Positions 22,810 through 35,000 of a DNA stretch of 64,000 nucleotides are shown one piece after another; the first letter of the stretch is position 1; each line of letters opens with the position of its first letter. The notes beneath the pieces are model-generated. The model ran no database searches. It had not been told where the DNA came from and saw only the letters and a list, made by a program, of their open reading frames with translations. The stretch is from Scytalidium lignicola (taxonomy: Eukaryota; Ascomycota; Leotiomycetes): contig NCSJ02000027.1 in NCBI GenBank assembly GCA_002812745.2, forward strand, positions 124,001 to 188,000, read 5' to 3'. Made by a program: the position numbers and the translations under genes.

Positions 22810-24060
22810 TCATAGAACACCAATGCATACGTAAAATCCCAGCCATAAATTAGCACATGTATTTCCAACAGTTAGATTCCAAGCATAGAAGTCTGTTAGA
22901 GATATACCAGCTGCCGAAGCAATAGTTCCACACACATCCCCACTCACTACTAAATGGAAAGAATCACGATTAGTAGTCATACCTGGTTGGATAGGCGTAG
23001 GAGTAATAACAACTGGAGGGGGAGACGTTGTCGAAGGCGGCCATGAGATAGTCGTGTTTCCCGTGGTAGTAGGTTTGCTAGTTGGAGAAGTGGTTGTAAT
23101 CGTCCCAGTTGCTGGCAGACATGTGCTTGAGGAATTGCGGTATGGAGCTGTAGCAGAACTACAACACAAAGAAGTTTTTGCTTCATATCCTAGGAGCACA
23201 TCTTTCACAGCTTGGTAATACGTCCGGCCCAACATTATTTTGAGCTGATGTGGCTTCCCAAATCATAACTCCTCCGAAGTTTTCTCGGCAAAAATACGCT
23301 TTCACAAGACCAGACATCTCGGTCACATTTAGGTAAAAATCGGTACGGAGATCTTTAGTTGTTGTTGCTCTCGGAAGTCCGATATGTAGTTTTGCGTTGG
23401 CACTCGCAGTTCCAACTAGGAAATTGGCCCATATATCATGGCTAAAGCCATTGAGTTGTTCAATTCCAGTCGATAAGTAGTTTGGGTTTGCAGAAGCCCA
23501 GTTACGTGCAGAACATTGAGGTGTGTTATAATATTGCACCCAAATAATATCGAATTGTGTCTGTGCGATCATGGTTCCCATATTTGCATCTGGGACAACA
23601 CATTGTGGTGCAGAATGAGATATTGCTTATCAGCTCCTGTAAAATAATTGCGGAGTCTGTGGATCATGGCAATATATCCAGCTTGATTATCTGGTAGAGC
23701 AACATTAGAATATGAATTAGCACCAATTAGTCTTCTTGCCTGGTGATGGAAGTTCAATATCAAAGTCGAAGCCATCTACTTCAACCGAGGAATTGAGTCC
23801 GTCAAAAGGACAAGGAAGGCCTTTATTTAGCCAATCTTGCGTCTGTGGGCCAAATGCTCCCCATTAGAAATCTGTAAAAACCTCCCCATTCTTAACACCA
23901 GTCAATTGATAGCCATCACCTCCTCCGCCTAGAGATAGAATAATCTTCTTTCCGTACACACTTTGACAGACCGGAATATCTGCTACAAGTTGCGGACACT
24001 CTGATTGGAGTTGATTTAAAGAAGAATCATTCCCAGAGCCTGCATAGACCTAGCTTCCAT
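22810..24060 (-). pseudogene. GH18 class III chitinase with C-terminal LysM, broken
   Basis: On the minus strand the sequence reads VYGKKIILSLGGGG, then the GH18 catalytic motif DGFDFDIE (about 23770), IIWVQYYNTPQCS, and GVMIWEATSAQN. A Thr/Ser/Pro-rich linker and a C-terminal LysM-like segment follow (VVSGDVCGTIASAAGISLTDFYAWN). The enzyme would have been a secreted chitin-binding chitinase. An in-frame TAA interrupts the barrel (TDF-stop-WGAFG, about 23870). At least two frame changes follow, one just after the catalytic motif and one between ADKQY and APQCVVPDANMG near 23620. The N-terminal signal region is missing where P450 sequence begins at about 24100. It is clearly nonfunctional. The lesions are indels and a TTA/TAA change, not a pure RIP pattern. 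Confidence 0.8.
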
Positions 24061-24103
24061 ACTAGCACTGGTTTCCGATGCTATCTCCTGGCCATCCATT
24101 TCC

Positions 24104-24782
24104 TTGAGCTGGAAATCGATTGATGGCAGGAGAAGATATACAATGAGATCAAGGCTACCGACAACGCCCGCGCCAAAGACAATACCGCGCCCCTGGTTGA
24201 GTAGCTCGACTCGCTCTCAGTTAATGACTGGGAGAACATGCCTGCCTCTTTCGATATCTGCTACAAGGAATGTATCCGCATGTGAGTTGCTTCCCCATGG
24301 GCCGCATGAATGAAGGCACTACTGACATCAAGATTCCCGGTACCAACGAGATCATCCCAGCCGGTGGTTTGGCTTCCTATAACACTATCGATTGTCACTT
24401 CAACCCGAAACTATACCCCGAACCTATGAAGTGGGACCCTGCCCGCTTCGGTGACGGCCGCAAGGAGATTGAGCAGGAAGCGTACGGCTGTAAGTAATCT
24501 GAAGTTCTATGCTCGGTGTATGTATAGCAATAGCTGACTCCTCTTTTTCTACCAGTTATGGGCTGGGGTGGTGGCCGTCATCCTTGCAAAGGCATCCGAT
24601 GAGCCAAGATGCAGCAGAACATGATGCTCGCGTACGCACTCACCATGTATAAGTGGACCAGCTGCTTCGAAGATCAATCGCCAAACCCTGAGTTCATCCC
24701 ACCCACAACCACGTTGAAGGAGCTCGCTCCGGCTCTGCCCCGGAATCTGTACGTCAAGGCTGTTCCCAAGGACAAGACCTAA
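24104..24782 (+). pseudogene. Cytochrome P450 C-terminal fragment
   Basis: Frames in this stretch give the end of a P450: DICYKECIR (ExxR helix), FNPKLYPEPMKWDPARF (PERF-like), then an intact 66-base intron (24490-24555) and the heme loop WGGGRHPCKG with its cysteine. The GRHxC form of the loop recalls CYP51-like enzymes, but the subfamily cannot be fixed. Lesions are a stop within LVE-LDSL (near 24205), a frame change around the GTGAGT at 24280, and TGA at 24599-24601 where tryptophan is usual (GIR-stop-AKMQQ). The frame then runs to a natural end PKDKT. It abuts the broken chitinase head to head and is unrelated to the P450 remnant at 525-1210. Confidence 0.78.
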
Positions 24783-25615
24783 AGTATACATTTTGCATAA
24801 GTGAAACAGGAGGAATGGTGAAAGAAGTTGGGGAGGGGTTGCGTCTACGCGCTGTCGTCAGCCTAGCAGACTTTGCCGGATCATATGTTTGTTAGTAGAC
24901 TGGTCAGCAAGCAACCTCTTCAGATAGATACTTGCTTTTGATTTGACTTCTTAGAAGAAGCCAAATTGAGCCATTATAGATGAACTAAAATTTATCAAGA
25001 AGTAGCCTTTTTTTCGTTTCTATAAAAAACATATATAAATTGTTGAGATGTCGATTATGTTAATATCCTAGAAATCAACTCTAAAATTTGAGTTCGACAT
25101 AAATTAAAATAATGTTGGTTAAAGCCGTGAAATTGCATTATAGCCTCTTTTCCGCCTCTTCTTACAACTCACGCTCCATATAGTAGTACTTCATGTGATT
25201 TACTTCGTGAAAAGAGACAGTATTTTAAGCGCTTGAAGCAGCCTACCTTATACAGCTCATTAGCAGCCTCTCTGGATGGCTTGGATGGTAGTAGTCATCT
25301 TGATTAAACAGATGGCCGGTCACTCTCTCAATTGCCGGGTCACAATCTGACTGGTTGAGTTTGGAACTGCCTACCTAGCCACGCTAACGGCTGACCCAAA
25401 TACGCTATCACCTCGAATGCGCTAGAAGGGATGTTCTAATTGGCTTGTCGGGGCTCACAAGGATCAAGCTAGATGATAGCTAAGTCATCAGCTGCACAGC
25501 CCGAAGGTCTGTTAAGTTAGCTAGGGTTTGTTTCTGTTGCAGTTGCAGATCCGAGCAGCCTGGAGATACTGCAGGAGATCGTTAAGGTCAAGTCTTAAGT
25601 ACTGGCCTATCCATC
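24783..25615. other. Transition from genic DNA to AT-rich DNA
   Basis: No coding potential is seen. Base composition is mixed until about 25615, after which the DNA becomes strongly AT-rich. This is the border of a transposon-rich isochore. Confidence 0.4.
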
Positions 25616-28600
25616 AGTTATTATATTCTAACCATTGTAATAAACTTTTTATAATATTATATAATAATTAAGTAACTTTTAAAATAGTTTTAATATTAGT
25701 AATTAATTATATATATACTAGTTTTTAACCTTTTGAGCAATTGTTATAAGGTTTCTGATATACTTAAAGTTATAACCATCTAACATTATACTATTGTTTA
25801 CTGTTTTATATATTACTTTGATTTTCTTTATCTTTACAACATAATCTCTTATTTCTTATATTTATCTTCCTTCTTTATTATTTCTTATGAATCTTATGGT
25901 AAATATTCTTTATTCTTGTTATTACTCTATGTTAATACTTTGTTACCTCAACTATAGTAAGTACTCATAAGACTACTTGTAGAAGGATTACAGTTATATT
26001 AGATAATTCTCTTATTATAAAGACTGTTGATGAGGATAATACAATTGATATTGTAAACTAACTTTTTATAAGTTTTCTACTTAAATAGTTTTCTCTTGAT
26101 GTTAATTTCTTAGATATTATACAGTTCTATACTATTATACTTAGACAGTATCTACACTAACCTTTACTAATCTGGCTTTGTCAGTGTATAAACATTTCTT
26201 TTAGCCTTTACTCCTTCATCATTTACATCTTTGAATAAGAGATTAACAACTCCTCCTCTAGCCTTAAACTTTAACAACATCTTAAACCTTTTATACTTTC
26301 AAGGCTAATAAGTATATATTGAGAATCTTGAATGTCTTAATCTAAAGCTTTCGTAAGAAGCTTTCAATGGAACTAAAATAAAGTAACTTGCTTATGATAA
26401 CCTAAACAACTTATACATTAATGAAGAACTTAGACCCTTGGGTATTATCCTCCTAAGTCAGCTTAGTCAGTTCATTACACTTAAAAGTGCTGAAGACTAC
26501 TTTAACAAGAACAAAACTAAGTTTTCCTTATAATTACAAGTAGACCAAGTAATCTCTAAAGATCTTAAAGCTTTTGATTCGTCAGCAGGATAAAAACCTT
26601 ATTATTACAAATCCCTTATATATTAAGGTAGCTAAATCTGACATCATGCTCTCTTCTTTTATACCTGGAGAACCTTTTCCTACTACTTTTAACAGAACGA
26701 CTACAAATAACGACCAAGATGACAATAATATAAATACCTCTTGTTTTACTACAAGTGACAAAGTCGTTGTTCAAGCCTGGTTTAGTAGTTATATCTTCAC
26801 AAACAAGTCTGGTAAGACTGTATCCGGACTTACATTCTGTCTGCTAAAGTTATAAAGGTTATAAGCCAGTATTTCTAGCTTATCAAGCTTAAATAACAGT
26901 CAGGTTACTAAACGAAGACGTATATTATAGTATACTTATGTTTTCTTAATATGTTATATAGTGTTGATTTTCTATATATTATTGTTTTTGTCAGTTTTGA
27001 GCATTTTGCCTTCGAAATTTTGTCACTTGTTCTATAGTATGCATATAATAATGCTATCCATACACCAAGCCTAAAACTTTGTCGATTTCATCCACCTTTA
27101 CCCCTTAACAACTGTTATTCTAACGTTTCTCAACTAAATTTCAATTTCCAATTCTCAATACTCTAATCCATTTCGAAAGCTTCATATGAGCCACAGGCTA
27201 GCACTTATGTTTTAATATAACAAATATATTTGTTGGTAGAATAGTGATTACATACACGTGATATTCACGTACCCCTGTAAGCTAGTCCCGATTAGGTAGT
27301 GAGAACGAGCGAAGCTCTTACAGCTTCGCCNTCCTACCCNTANTCGTACAACAACCATGGAATAGCACAACGAGTATATTANGTATAATTGCGTACTGTA
27401 CTTCGTGCTACAGGTGAACCGACAATAACAAATTTTATTTTAATCTAATACTTATATACAATATAGTTTAAAGTTATTATATAGTTATTAACAAGCTTTA
27501 AGCTTATTAAACCTCTTTAAGCCTTTATTCAGCTAATTAACCTTAATAAGTAACTTTAACAATTTTAAAGACATTAATTACTTATAATTAATATTAATAA
27601 TATAAAGTTGAATTCAAAGACTAAGGTATAATTATTATCAAGGATAAATATACAACTCTTCAAATCCTTGATCTTACTTAAAAGATTTAACAATAAAGCT
27701 TAGATAAAAATTATACAAACTAATTATTCAAAACTTAACTTTACTTTCTCTTTAACAATTCTATGTTGTTAAGATTAAGTAATCATTTACTTATAAAATT
27801 GTTAAACTTCTTTTTAATGTTATTATTAAATAAAAGCCTTAATAATATTAATTAATACTTAATTATAATTATAAACTAAGATAAGATTAACTAGTATAAC
27901 TGTCTTAAATATAAAGTTACTTTATATTATTAAGATTATTATTCTTACTTTATAAGTACTTTAACTATTTATTTCTTCTAATGATAATATTATTCAAAGG
28001 AGTTATTTCCTTACTTTTGTACAAGTTAAAACTAGTATAATATTAAAGTTCTGAAGAGGGATAATACTTATTTAATTAAATCCTTGAATAATAACATTAT
28101 ATTGTCTTAAACTTAATAGTTATATGTTAAAGCAAGTATTAAAAGCTTAAAAATAATATATACTAAGTATATTTTAAAAGCTTGATTAGCTGAATTGAAT
28201 AAGGTTTCAGAAGATCAGATCTATTATAATAGCTGTTAAAATGTTAATCAAATGACTAATTGTTATTTGACTACTTTACTATATACATTTATATATAACA
28301 TTGTTAATTTTAACTTAAAATAAGTATTAAGTTACTTTTTACCATAAGAAACTATATAACCTTTATCCTTTCTTTTAAGTTGGATTTAACTTAATATTAA
28401 CTGTTAATAAATAACTTATATAAAGAGGTTAGACATTATAAAATAAGTAAAGTTGAATTTAATAATTAAAAAGTTTTTAAAGCTTATATAAAGGTTATAA
28501 TTTGTATTCTTATAAGTATATATAAATTAACTTGTTAACAAGTTGTAAAAGCATTTATTAACTACTTGTAAAGTTAAAGTTGAAAGTTAATGTTTTATAT

Positions 28601-30588
28601 ATAGGATTTAATACTTTAATGTATAGAATTCTTAGGACATCTTATATTTAAAGACTTTGTCTTTTAAACTCTTGAATATAAAGTATTTAAGCTTAAGGTT
28701 AAAAAAGCCTTTATTATAATTATAAAGTAAAACTTTTATACTATTACTATTTAAAAGGTTATTCTTATTATTAATGATTACTTGTAGATAATGACAAGCA
28801 TTATCTAGAATAGTTAAGTTATTTATATTTAAGCTTTTTATTTGTTGAAAGAGCTTCTTATTACTTGAATTAAGCAAAGAATAAAAAGAATTATAAGTAC
28901 TCTTAATAAGTTTATTAAAGGTAATTTCCACTTTATACTTAAAGGTTATTAAGTAACTTTTATAACAAGAGCTTTTTCCTTGTTTAATAAGCTTGTTATA
29001 CTACTTGTTATAACCTTAGCAAAGGTTATTAAAATGTTATTATTATAATATTATATATCTTGAACTATTTAGACTATCTTTGAATTTTAATAAGAGTAAA
29101 CTATAAGATTACAAGGATAATTATTAATCAAGAAGTTAAATAAGTTGTATAGCTTATACTAACATTCAAAGCTTATAATAACTTTTAAATATTAATTTTA
29201 CTCTTAAAAGAAGACTTTTATTATAAAGATTTAACAATTAGTCAATATAATCAAAGCTTTTCTTGATNAAAAAGGTGTATAATATAATAATGTTATAATT
29301 AGAAAGTAAGTATAAACAAGTTAAAGTATCATTAAGCAAAGTTATAAATACTTTAAAAAGAGTATAATGTAATTATAAATTCTAAAAGTAAATTTATATA
29401 TATATAAACATTTCAAGGATTAATTAAGCTTAACTTAATTTATTTAGCTAATTAAAAGTTATTGTACAAAGTTATAAAGTAAGGTATAAGTTAAATAAAC
29501 ATTATATTATAAGTTAAATACTTAAAATTAAGCTTAATATTATTATATATTTAACTTTACTGTGAATTACTTCAAAATTAAATGCAAGTTAAGTTATAAC
29601 CTTGATAATAAGCTACTTTAATATCAGATGTTTTCATGTTATGGTTATAGAGTAATACAATCCAGAAGCTGGACTTACACTAAAATCATGATATCCTAGG
29701 AGAGTTACTGATATCATGTTGTAACTTGGTTATCGCTTACTCAAAGTGCTCTCATACATCCTTCTGATGTATTAGTGCAGCGAATATAAGGGCAAGGTTT
29801 TCCTACTATACATCTTGTGGGCAAATAGAATAAATAAATAGTTTTCTGTCTTCTTGACATATAATGTTATTAATAATAATATGAGCAGGAAGTATAATAT
29901 TATAATGAGAATTCCATGCTTAGCTTACTCTATCTCTACTTATATCTTTATCTTTACATTTAAATGTTCATAGTATGTGATATTATAATAGTAATGAAAT
30001 ATAATTCCTTTAATATCTATTATATTTTCACAATATAACTGTAATTAACATGTGCTTTATCTAATCACTTTCTTCTGTTAATAACTTACAAAGACATTTT
30101 GTTCACATAATGATCATCTTTATTACTTACAAGCAGTAGAAGGTAATTAGTTATCCAACTGTTGATTTTAAGCTATTTAAGACATTTTGCTTGGAGATTA
30201 GTCTCCTTGTACAAATTATAAGGAATAAGCAACTTCTTATCAGGTCTATGCATTTTTCTAACGACTTAGTACAATAAACATAAGTCATTAACAAACTTGA
30301 GAATAAACATTACACTACTCTTGTATATATAAATAAGACTATGAACTTCATAATCACCAGAGTAATACTCATGAGTAATCATCTTAATTATCAAACAAGA
30401 GATAAGGTTGCTTAACATTAAAAGTGACAAGAAATTATAATACTAGACTTGGACAAATGTACAAGACTTGTAAAACCCCAAAAGCTTATAGATAGAATTA
30501 GCCTTAACAATGATATAACTTTAAGATTAACAGTAATTTAGACTTTATTTATAAGCATCTTCTTTATTATATTTAGTAGTATATGTTA
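25616..30588. repeat. AT-rich degenerate repeat DNA
   Basis: The block is dominated by TA, TTA and TAA words, with CpG and CpA scarce, consistent with RIP-mutated repeats. A degenerate frame near 26440-26860 and another on the minus strand at 28632-28931 are too damaged to assign. The 27430-29640 stretch is the most AT-rich. A slightly GC-richer patch lies at 29640-29830. No gene is supported. Confidence 0.6.
27245..27432 (-). repeat. Left copy of a ~190-bp inverted repeat (LTR-like)
   Basis: This GC-richer patch is nearly the reverse complement of 39648-39833. Shared landmarks are the ACGTGATAnTCACG palindrome, GAGCGAAGCTCTTA, GTACAACAACCAT, and GCGTACnGTACTTCGTGCTACAGGTGAACC. In the minus orientation it would start near TGTnGGTTCACC and end GTAACTAA(C/T)A, as an LTR could. 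It carries four N characters (27331, 27340, 27343, 27382). It is either an LTR from an element facing the other way or one arm of a long inverted repeat. Confidence 0.65.
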
Positions 30589-31703
30589 ACGTAAATNCCC
30601 CATTCAACCGATCACCCCACTTAACCGATTACTTTCCCACCACCTAAATGTTCAACACCAAATATTCAACTAACAACAACGTCTATTTGAATAAATCTAA
30701 TGATTAGCTAAATTAGAACATTTAAGCTTATTATGTCTTACATTTCCACATTCTGAGCACTTTGGTAGCCGTCATGATAGTACTGGTAATGAATTCCTGG
30801 ATGTCAAAGGATTAATAACCTTTAATACATTTTCCACTATAATACTTGATTAAGCTAATACTTAAGCTTCCTACCTTGTCAAAGAGCTTACATGAACTAA
30901 TTGTTTCTTAGATCTACATAGTTTTCATTGTATTGAAGTATTTATAACTCTTAAATCTTCGATTTCCTTTGTTAGGAATACTATATTATGCATAGTTAAT
31001 TTACACCCTTTGACTAGTTGATTTAAAGCTCTTTTAATAAGTGTAAAAAGGTTATTTTGTTCTTTGAGTAACTGTTAAATACTTTGAGATTACAATTGTA
31101 ATTGAATAAGGTTATAAGGTGTTTTTAGAACTTATTATATTTTAGAATTGTTGTTATGAGTACTCCTTGGAAGTATAAGAGTTTTATTAACCTAAATGCA
31201 CAATTTAGCTAGTATATGTTCTAGGTTATATAAAATCAACTTAGTAGTTATAAATCCATTTTGAATAGTTGTTGATTTAAAAGTTTGCTAATGTATAATT
31301 AGATATAACTTTAAGAAATCCTCCTTGTTAATATGCTGAATTTTACCTTACACTTTGCCTTCAAGTTAAGCATCATATATACATTTGAAAACTGAAAAAT
31401 AAGTAATATTAAGTGGTTAAAGAATATAAGATGAATAAGAAGGTATATAAATTGAAATAATCTTATACTAAGAGTAAAACAAGTCAAATTCAACTATTAC
31501 ATAACTTTTATAACTATTAAGGACTAATATGTAATATTAGCCTTTAGTTTTGTCTTTAATAGTAGGTTTAAAGGTTTTCTTAAGCTATTCAAGGTTAATT
31601 TAATTATTTGTCCATTTATTATCACTCTGTTTATCTCTTTAACCTTCAGGTAATAAATTACTTAAAGTTAATTGATAATATTTCCTTTTAAAGATAATCA
31701 AAG
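30589..31703 (-). mobile_element. Pogo/Fot1-like DNA transposon, first copy, truncated
   Basis: The sequence after the TA at 30587-30588 (ACGTAAAT...) aligns with the element at 56930-58817. Shared parts are the terminal region, the stretch CTGAGCACTTTGGTAGCCGTCA (zinc-knuckle codons, minus strand, about 30745-30775) and scattered AT-rich stretches to about 31690. It stops where the LTR of the Gypsy element starts at 31704. The matching right end is not recognisable beyond the Gypsy element, so the copy is truncated or too decayed to follow. Many stops make it nonfunctional. Confidence 0.6.
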
Positions 31704-32062
31704 TGTTACAAAACTACACTATCCAGGTCACTGGATAGCCAAGGGTATAGTAGATGTTCAAGGACAACGGAAACATATAGCACACAAGCAAGTTGCTAGG
31801 TCGAAGGTAGGATACAATAATGTATTTAAGTTAAACACAAAAAGTCTACTTTTATGTTCTTACAATATGCTTATATAGATAATAAAATCCGACTTGGACC
31901 TCTTGGACCCCTCAGGTCCTCTAGGTCCATGGACCCCTTAGACTCCTCAAGTCCCCAGGGTCCTAATCATGTCATGTGATTGTTAAGTTCTTTATGTACA
32001 CTCTGCCATATATTAAGCCTTAAGCTTATACCAATCACCGTGTTATGGTAAAACTTGTAACA
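31704..32062 (-). repeat. LTR (3' LTR of the minus-strand Gypsy element)
   Basis: The 359-base repeat has TGTTACAAAAC and TTGTAACA ends and aligns along its length with 38520-38861. It holds a cluster of GGTCC/GGACC words (about 31890-31965) and a ctatataag-like promoter region. It looks more mutated toward A/T than its partner. Confidence 0.85.
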
Positions 32063-32076
32063 TTATCCCCTTTTTT
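32063..32076 (-). other. Polypurine tract of the Gypsy element
   Basis: On the minus strand this reads AAAAAAGGGGATAA directly before the 3' LTR. That is the position and composition expected for the plus-strand primer of a retrotransposon. Confidence 0.7.
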
Positions 32077-35000
32077 GCTTAACGTCATCCTAACACTAAA
32101 ATGTCATCTTCGAACATTCCTTTGTTCATTAATCCTTTTTTCCTTTTTAATATGTTATCCAAATAACAACGTTCTGAGAGTAGCATAGAAGAAAGGACAA
32201 GATCAAGAAAATATCAAGAAGTATTGGACTTAGGAGATTATATAGCAAAGTATAGTATTGAAATGTCTCCTTGTGGTTTTTATGTCCAAAACGGTTTGAC
32301 ATGCTTGATGGTTTCTAAGTCTAACTATTGTAATGAGTATACTTATTATAAGTGTAAATGTAAGAGTAAAAGCATTCTTATAATGTCTTAGGAAACCCTT
32401 GATAAGGAAGAGGCTTATCTTGAGGTTAAGAAGGAGAAGGCTGCTCAGGCTATAACTAAGAATATAATTTGTCTTGCTTGTCTTTGTAAACAAAAGAAGT
32501 TCCTTTGCTAATATGTTAATGAGATAATCCATTATGGATTTTCTTCTTTGGACAAGTTGGATATTGTAGAAGAGAAAGAGAGGCAAGAGAAATAGGATTC
32601 CTTATAACCCTTAAAGTTGTATTTTACTAACTTAAACATGACTTCTTCCTTTGTTATCAACCTCTTTTTCTTTGACCTTGTTATTCTATCACTTGGAAAT
32701 CCATTCTAAGATGAGTTTGATAATATGCCTTCAGTAACTCCTTATAACTTATAAGATTAGAAGTAAGTTCTCATCCATTCTTACTTTTTGGATAACTTAT
32801 CCATTTAACCAAGTATTACAATTTCTTATAATACATTCTATGACTGATAATTTTCTTAACTTCATATTCTTTTTCTGGATCAACTTCTTCTAGCATTAAT
32901 GTTTAAGCATTTTCAGGTACTAGTTCAAGGAGTAAAACATAGAAAACAAGATGTATCTTAACTATTGTTAGTAATTTCAATTTATATGTTAATGGTTTAT
33001 AAACTTCTTCAATTTCATATAGTTTTATCTTTACCTAGTCTAGTTTATCACTTAGTCTTGTTGTTTTGATGNTTTTTTCTAAGAAAATAAACTTTATCCT
33101 CNTTTTTTGTACGCTAGTTCTATCAAGCGTCTATGATTATAGTATTTCTTTATTCTTTCTTTAGTATATTAAAGTGAGTTCCTAATTCTTTCTTATACTT
33201 CTTTTATTTGTTTTGTATAAATCTTTGCTAATTCATTTGTAGATTCCAATTCCAATCTAGTGTAAAACCCTTCTAGTTCTTGTCCATAATTCATGTAGAA
33301 TAAAATAATCTTGGTTGATTTATGTAGTATACCATTATATACTATTTCTACCATCAACAAGTAATCAACCCAGTTGTCTTGATCATAATTAACATAACAT
33401 CTTAAGTATCCTTCTAATTATCTGTTCAAATGTTCTGTTTTTCTATTAGTTTGTAAATACTATGTTATTGACAACTTCCTCTTGACTCTTATTCTTATTG
33501 TTATTATTTCTTAAAACTTAAATGTGAATCTAGTATCTTTATCAAAGATTATTTGTTTTGGTAGTTTTTATTAAGACATTATTCTTTGTAAGAATATATC
33601 AACTATCTCTTCTACTCTTCAAGTCTCCTTGAACAGTTTGAATATTGTATAATTAATATAATGTTCAATTACCACAAAGATAAAGTCATACTCAACCTTT
33701 GTCATGCAATCTGTAGAAACTAGTAATTTCATGATAAAATCTTATCTGATTAGTTCTTATAGATTGTTAAGTATTTATGTAAGGTATAATTGTCTTTAAA
33801 GCTTCTTTCTTAGATTCTTAGCCTTTTTATAGATTTCGTATTCTATGATTACTTTCTTAACTACTGATTATAGTTTCATAATAAAGTAATCCTTATTGAT
33901 TTGGTAATAATATCAAGTTATCCTTATATGTTCATTATACAACAAGTTATACTATTCTCTGATAAATTTCTTTATTAGTCTAGTCGATATATATAATCTT
34001 TTGTTTTTATACTAAATATCCTTAATTTTCTCTTACTTGCCTTTGGTTATGTTTAATAAAGTATTTTATTCTTTTTCCNTTTTTAGTTGCTTTTCTGATC
34101 CAATTAGCTTATTACTTGTTTATTACTGTTATGATAATTATAAGTTATCCTTTATTGTATACTAAGAATCTACTCTTGTCTTCCTTTAATATAAGTTTAC
34201 TTTTTTCCTTTTCCTTAACTGAGTACTTAAATTTCTAGTTTAAAGTGTCTACTCTTTTATTGTCTTCTCCTTTGATATAAATAATCTTAAAATCATATTC
34301 AAATAACTTCTCTACTTATTATACTTATCTTGTATTCAACTGTTTAGTTGTCATAAAGTATTAGAGGTTATGGTAATCTAAAAGTATGTTAACTATTTCA
34401 CTAGATCTGACAGTATATACTCTTCAGTACTTTAAAGCTTTTATGATAGCTAACATTTCTTTATCTGACGTTTGATAATTTCTTTTAATAATATTCAACT
34501 TTCTTGATCAAAATGCTAATAATACTTAGTAATGTTGTTTATTAATCTACTATAATTATGATAATATAACTTTTAATACTACATCAAAAACATCAATTTC
34601 AATCCTTATTCCTTTTTCTAAATTAAAGATTCTTAAGAAATCTCTCTTTACAAAAGCATCCTTAATACTTTAGAATGCTTCTTTTATAATGTTATTCCAT
34701 TCATAAGCTTAATCCTTCTTTGTAAGTTTAGTTAATAGTATAAAGATCTTAGAATAGTCTTTTACAAATCTCTAGTAATAGTTGGTTAACCCTAAGAAAC
34801 TTTGTAATTGTTTAACAGTCTTAAGTAATTCTTATTCTTTAATTGACTAAATCTTATTGTTAAAGGTTTTTATCCTTTTTCCAAAAATATAATGTTTAAA
34901 GAATTAAACTTATTCCTTATAAAATTTGCATTTTACTAGTTTACAACGTAATTCTACTTCTTATAATGTTTGTAGAACAAGTTTAACATACTCCTTATAT

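Noticed and set aside
24599..24601. RIP as cause of the TGA in the second P450 fragment
   Set aside because: A TGG to TGA change would need mutation of a CpC on the other strand, not the CpA that RIP prefers; the surrounding GC is also normal.
26574..26855. 93-codon frame in the AT-rich block
   Set aside because: It lacks an ATG at its start, has no recognised domain and lies among decayed repeats.
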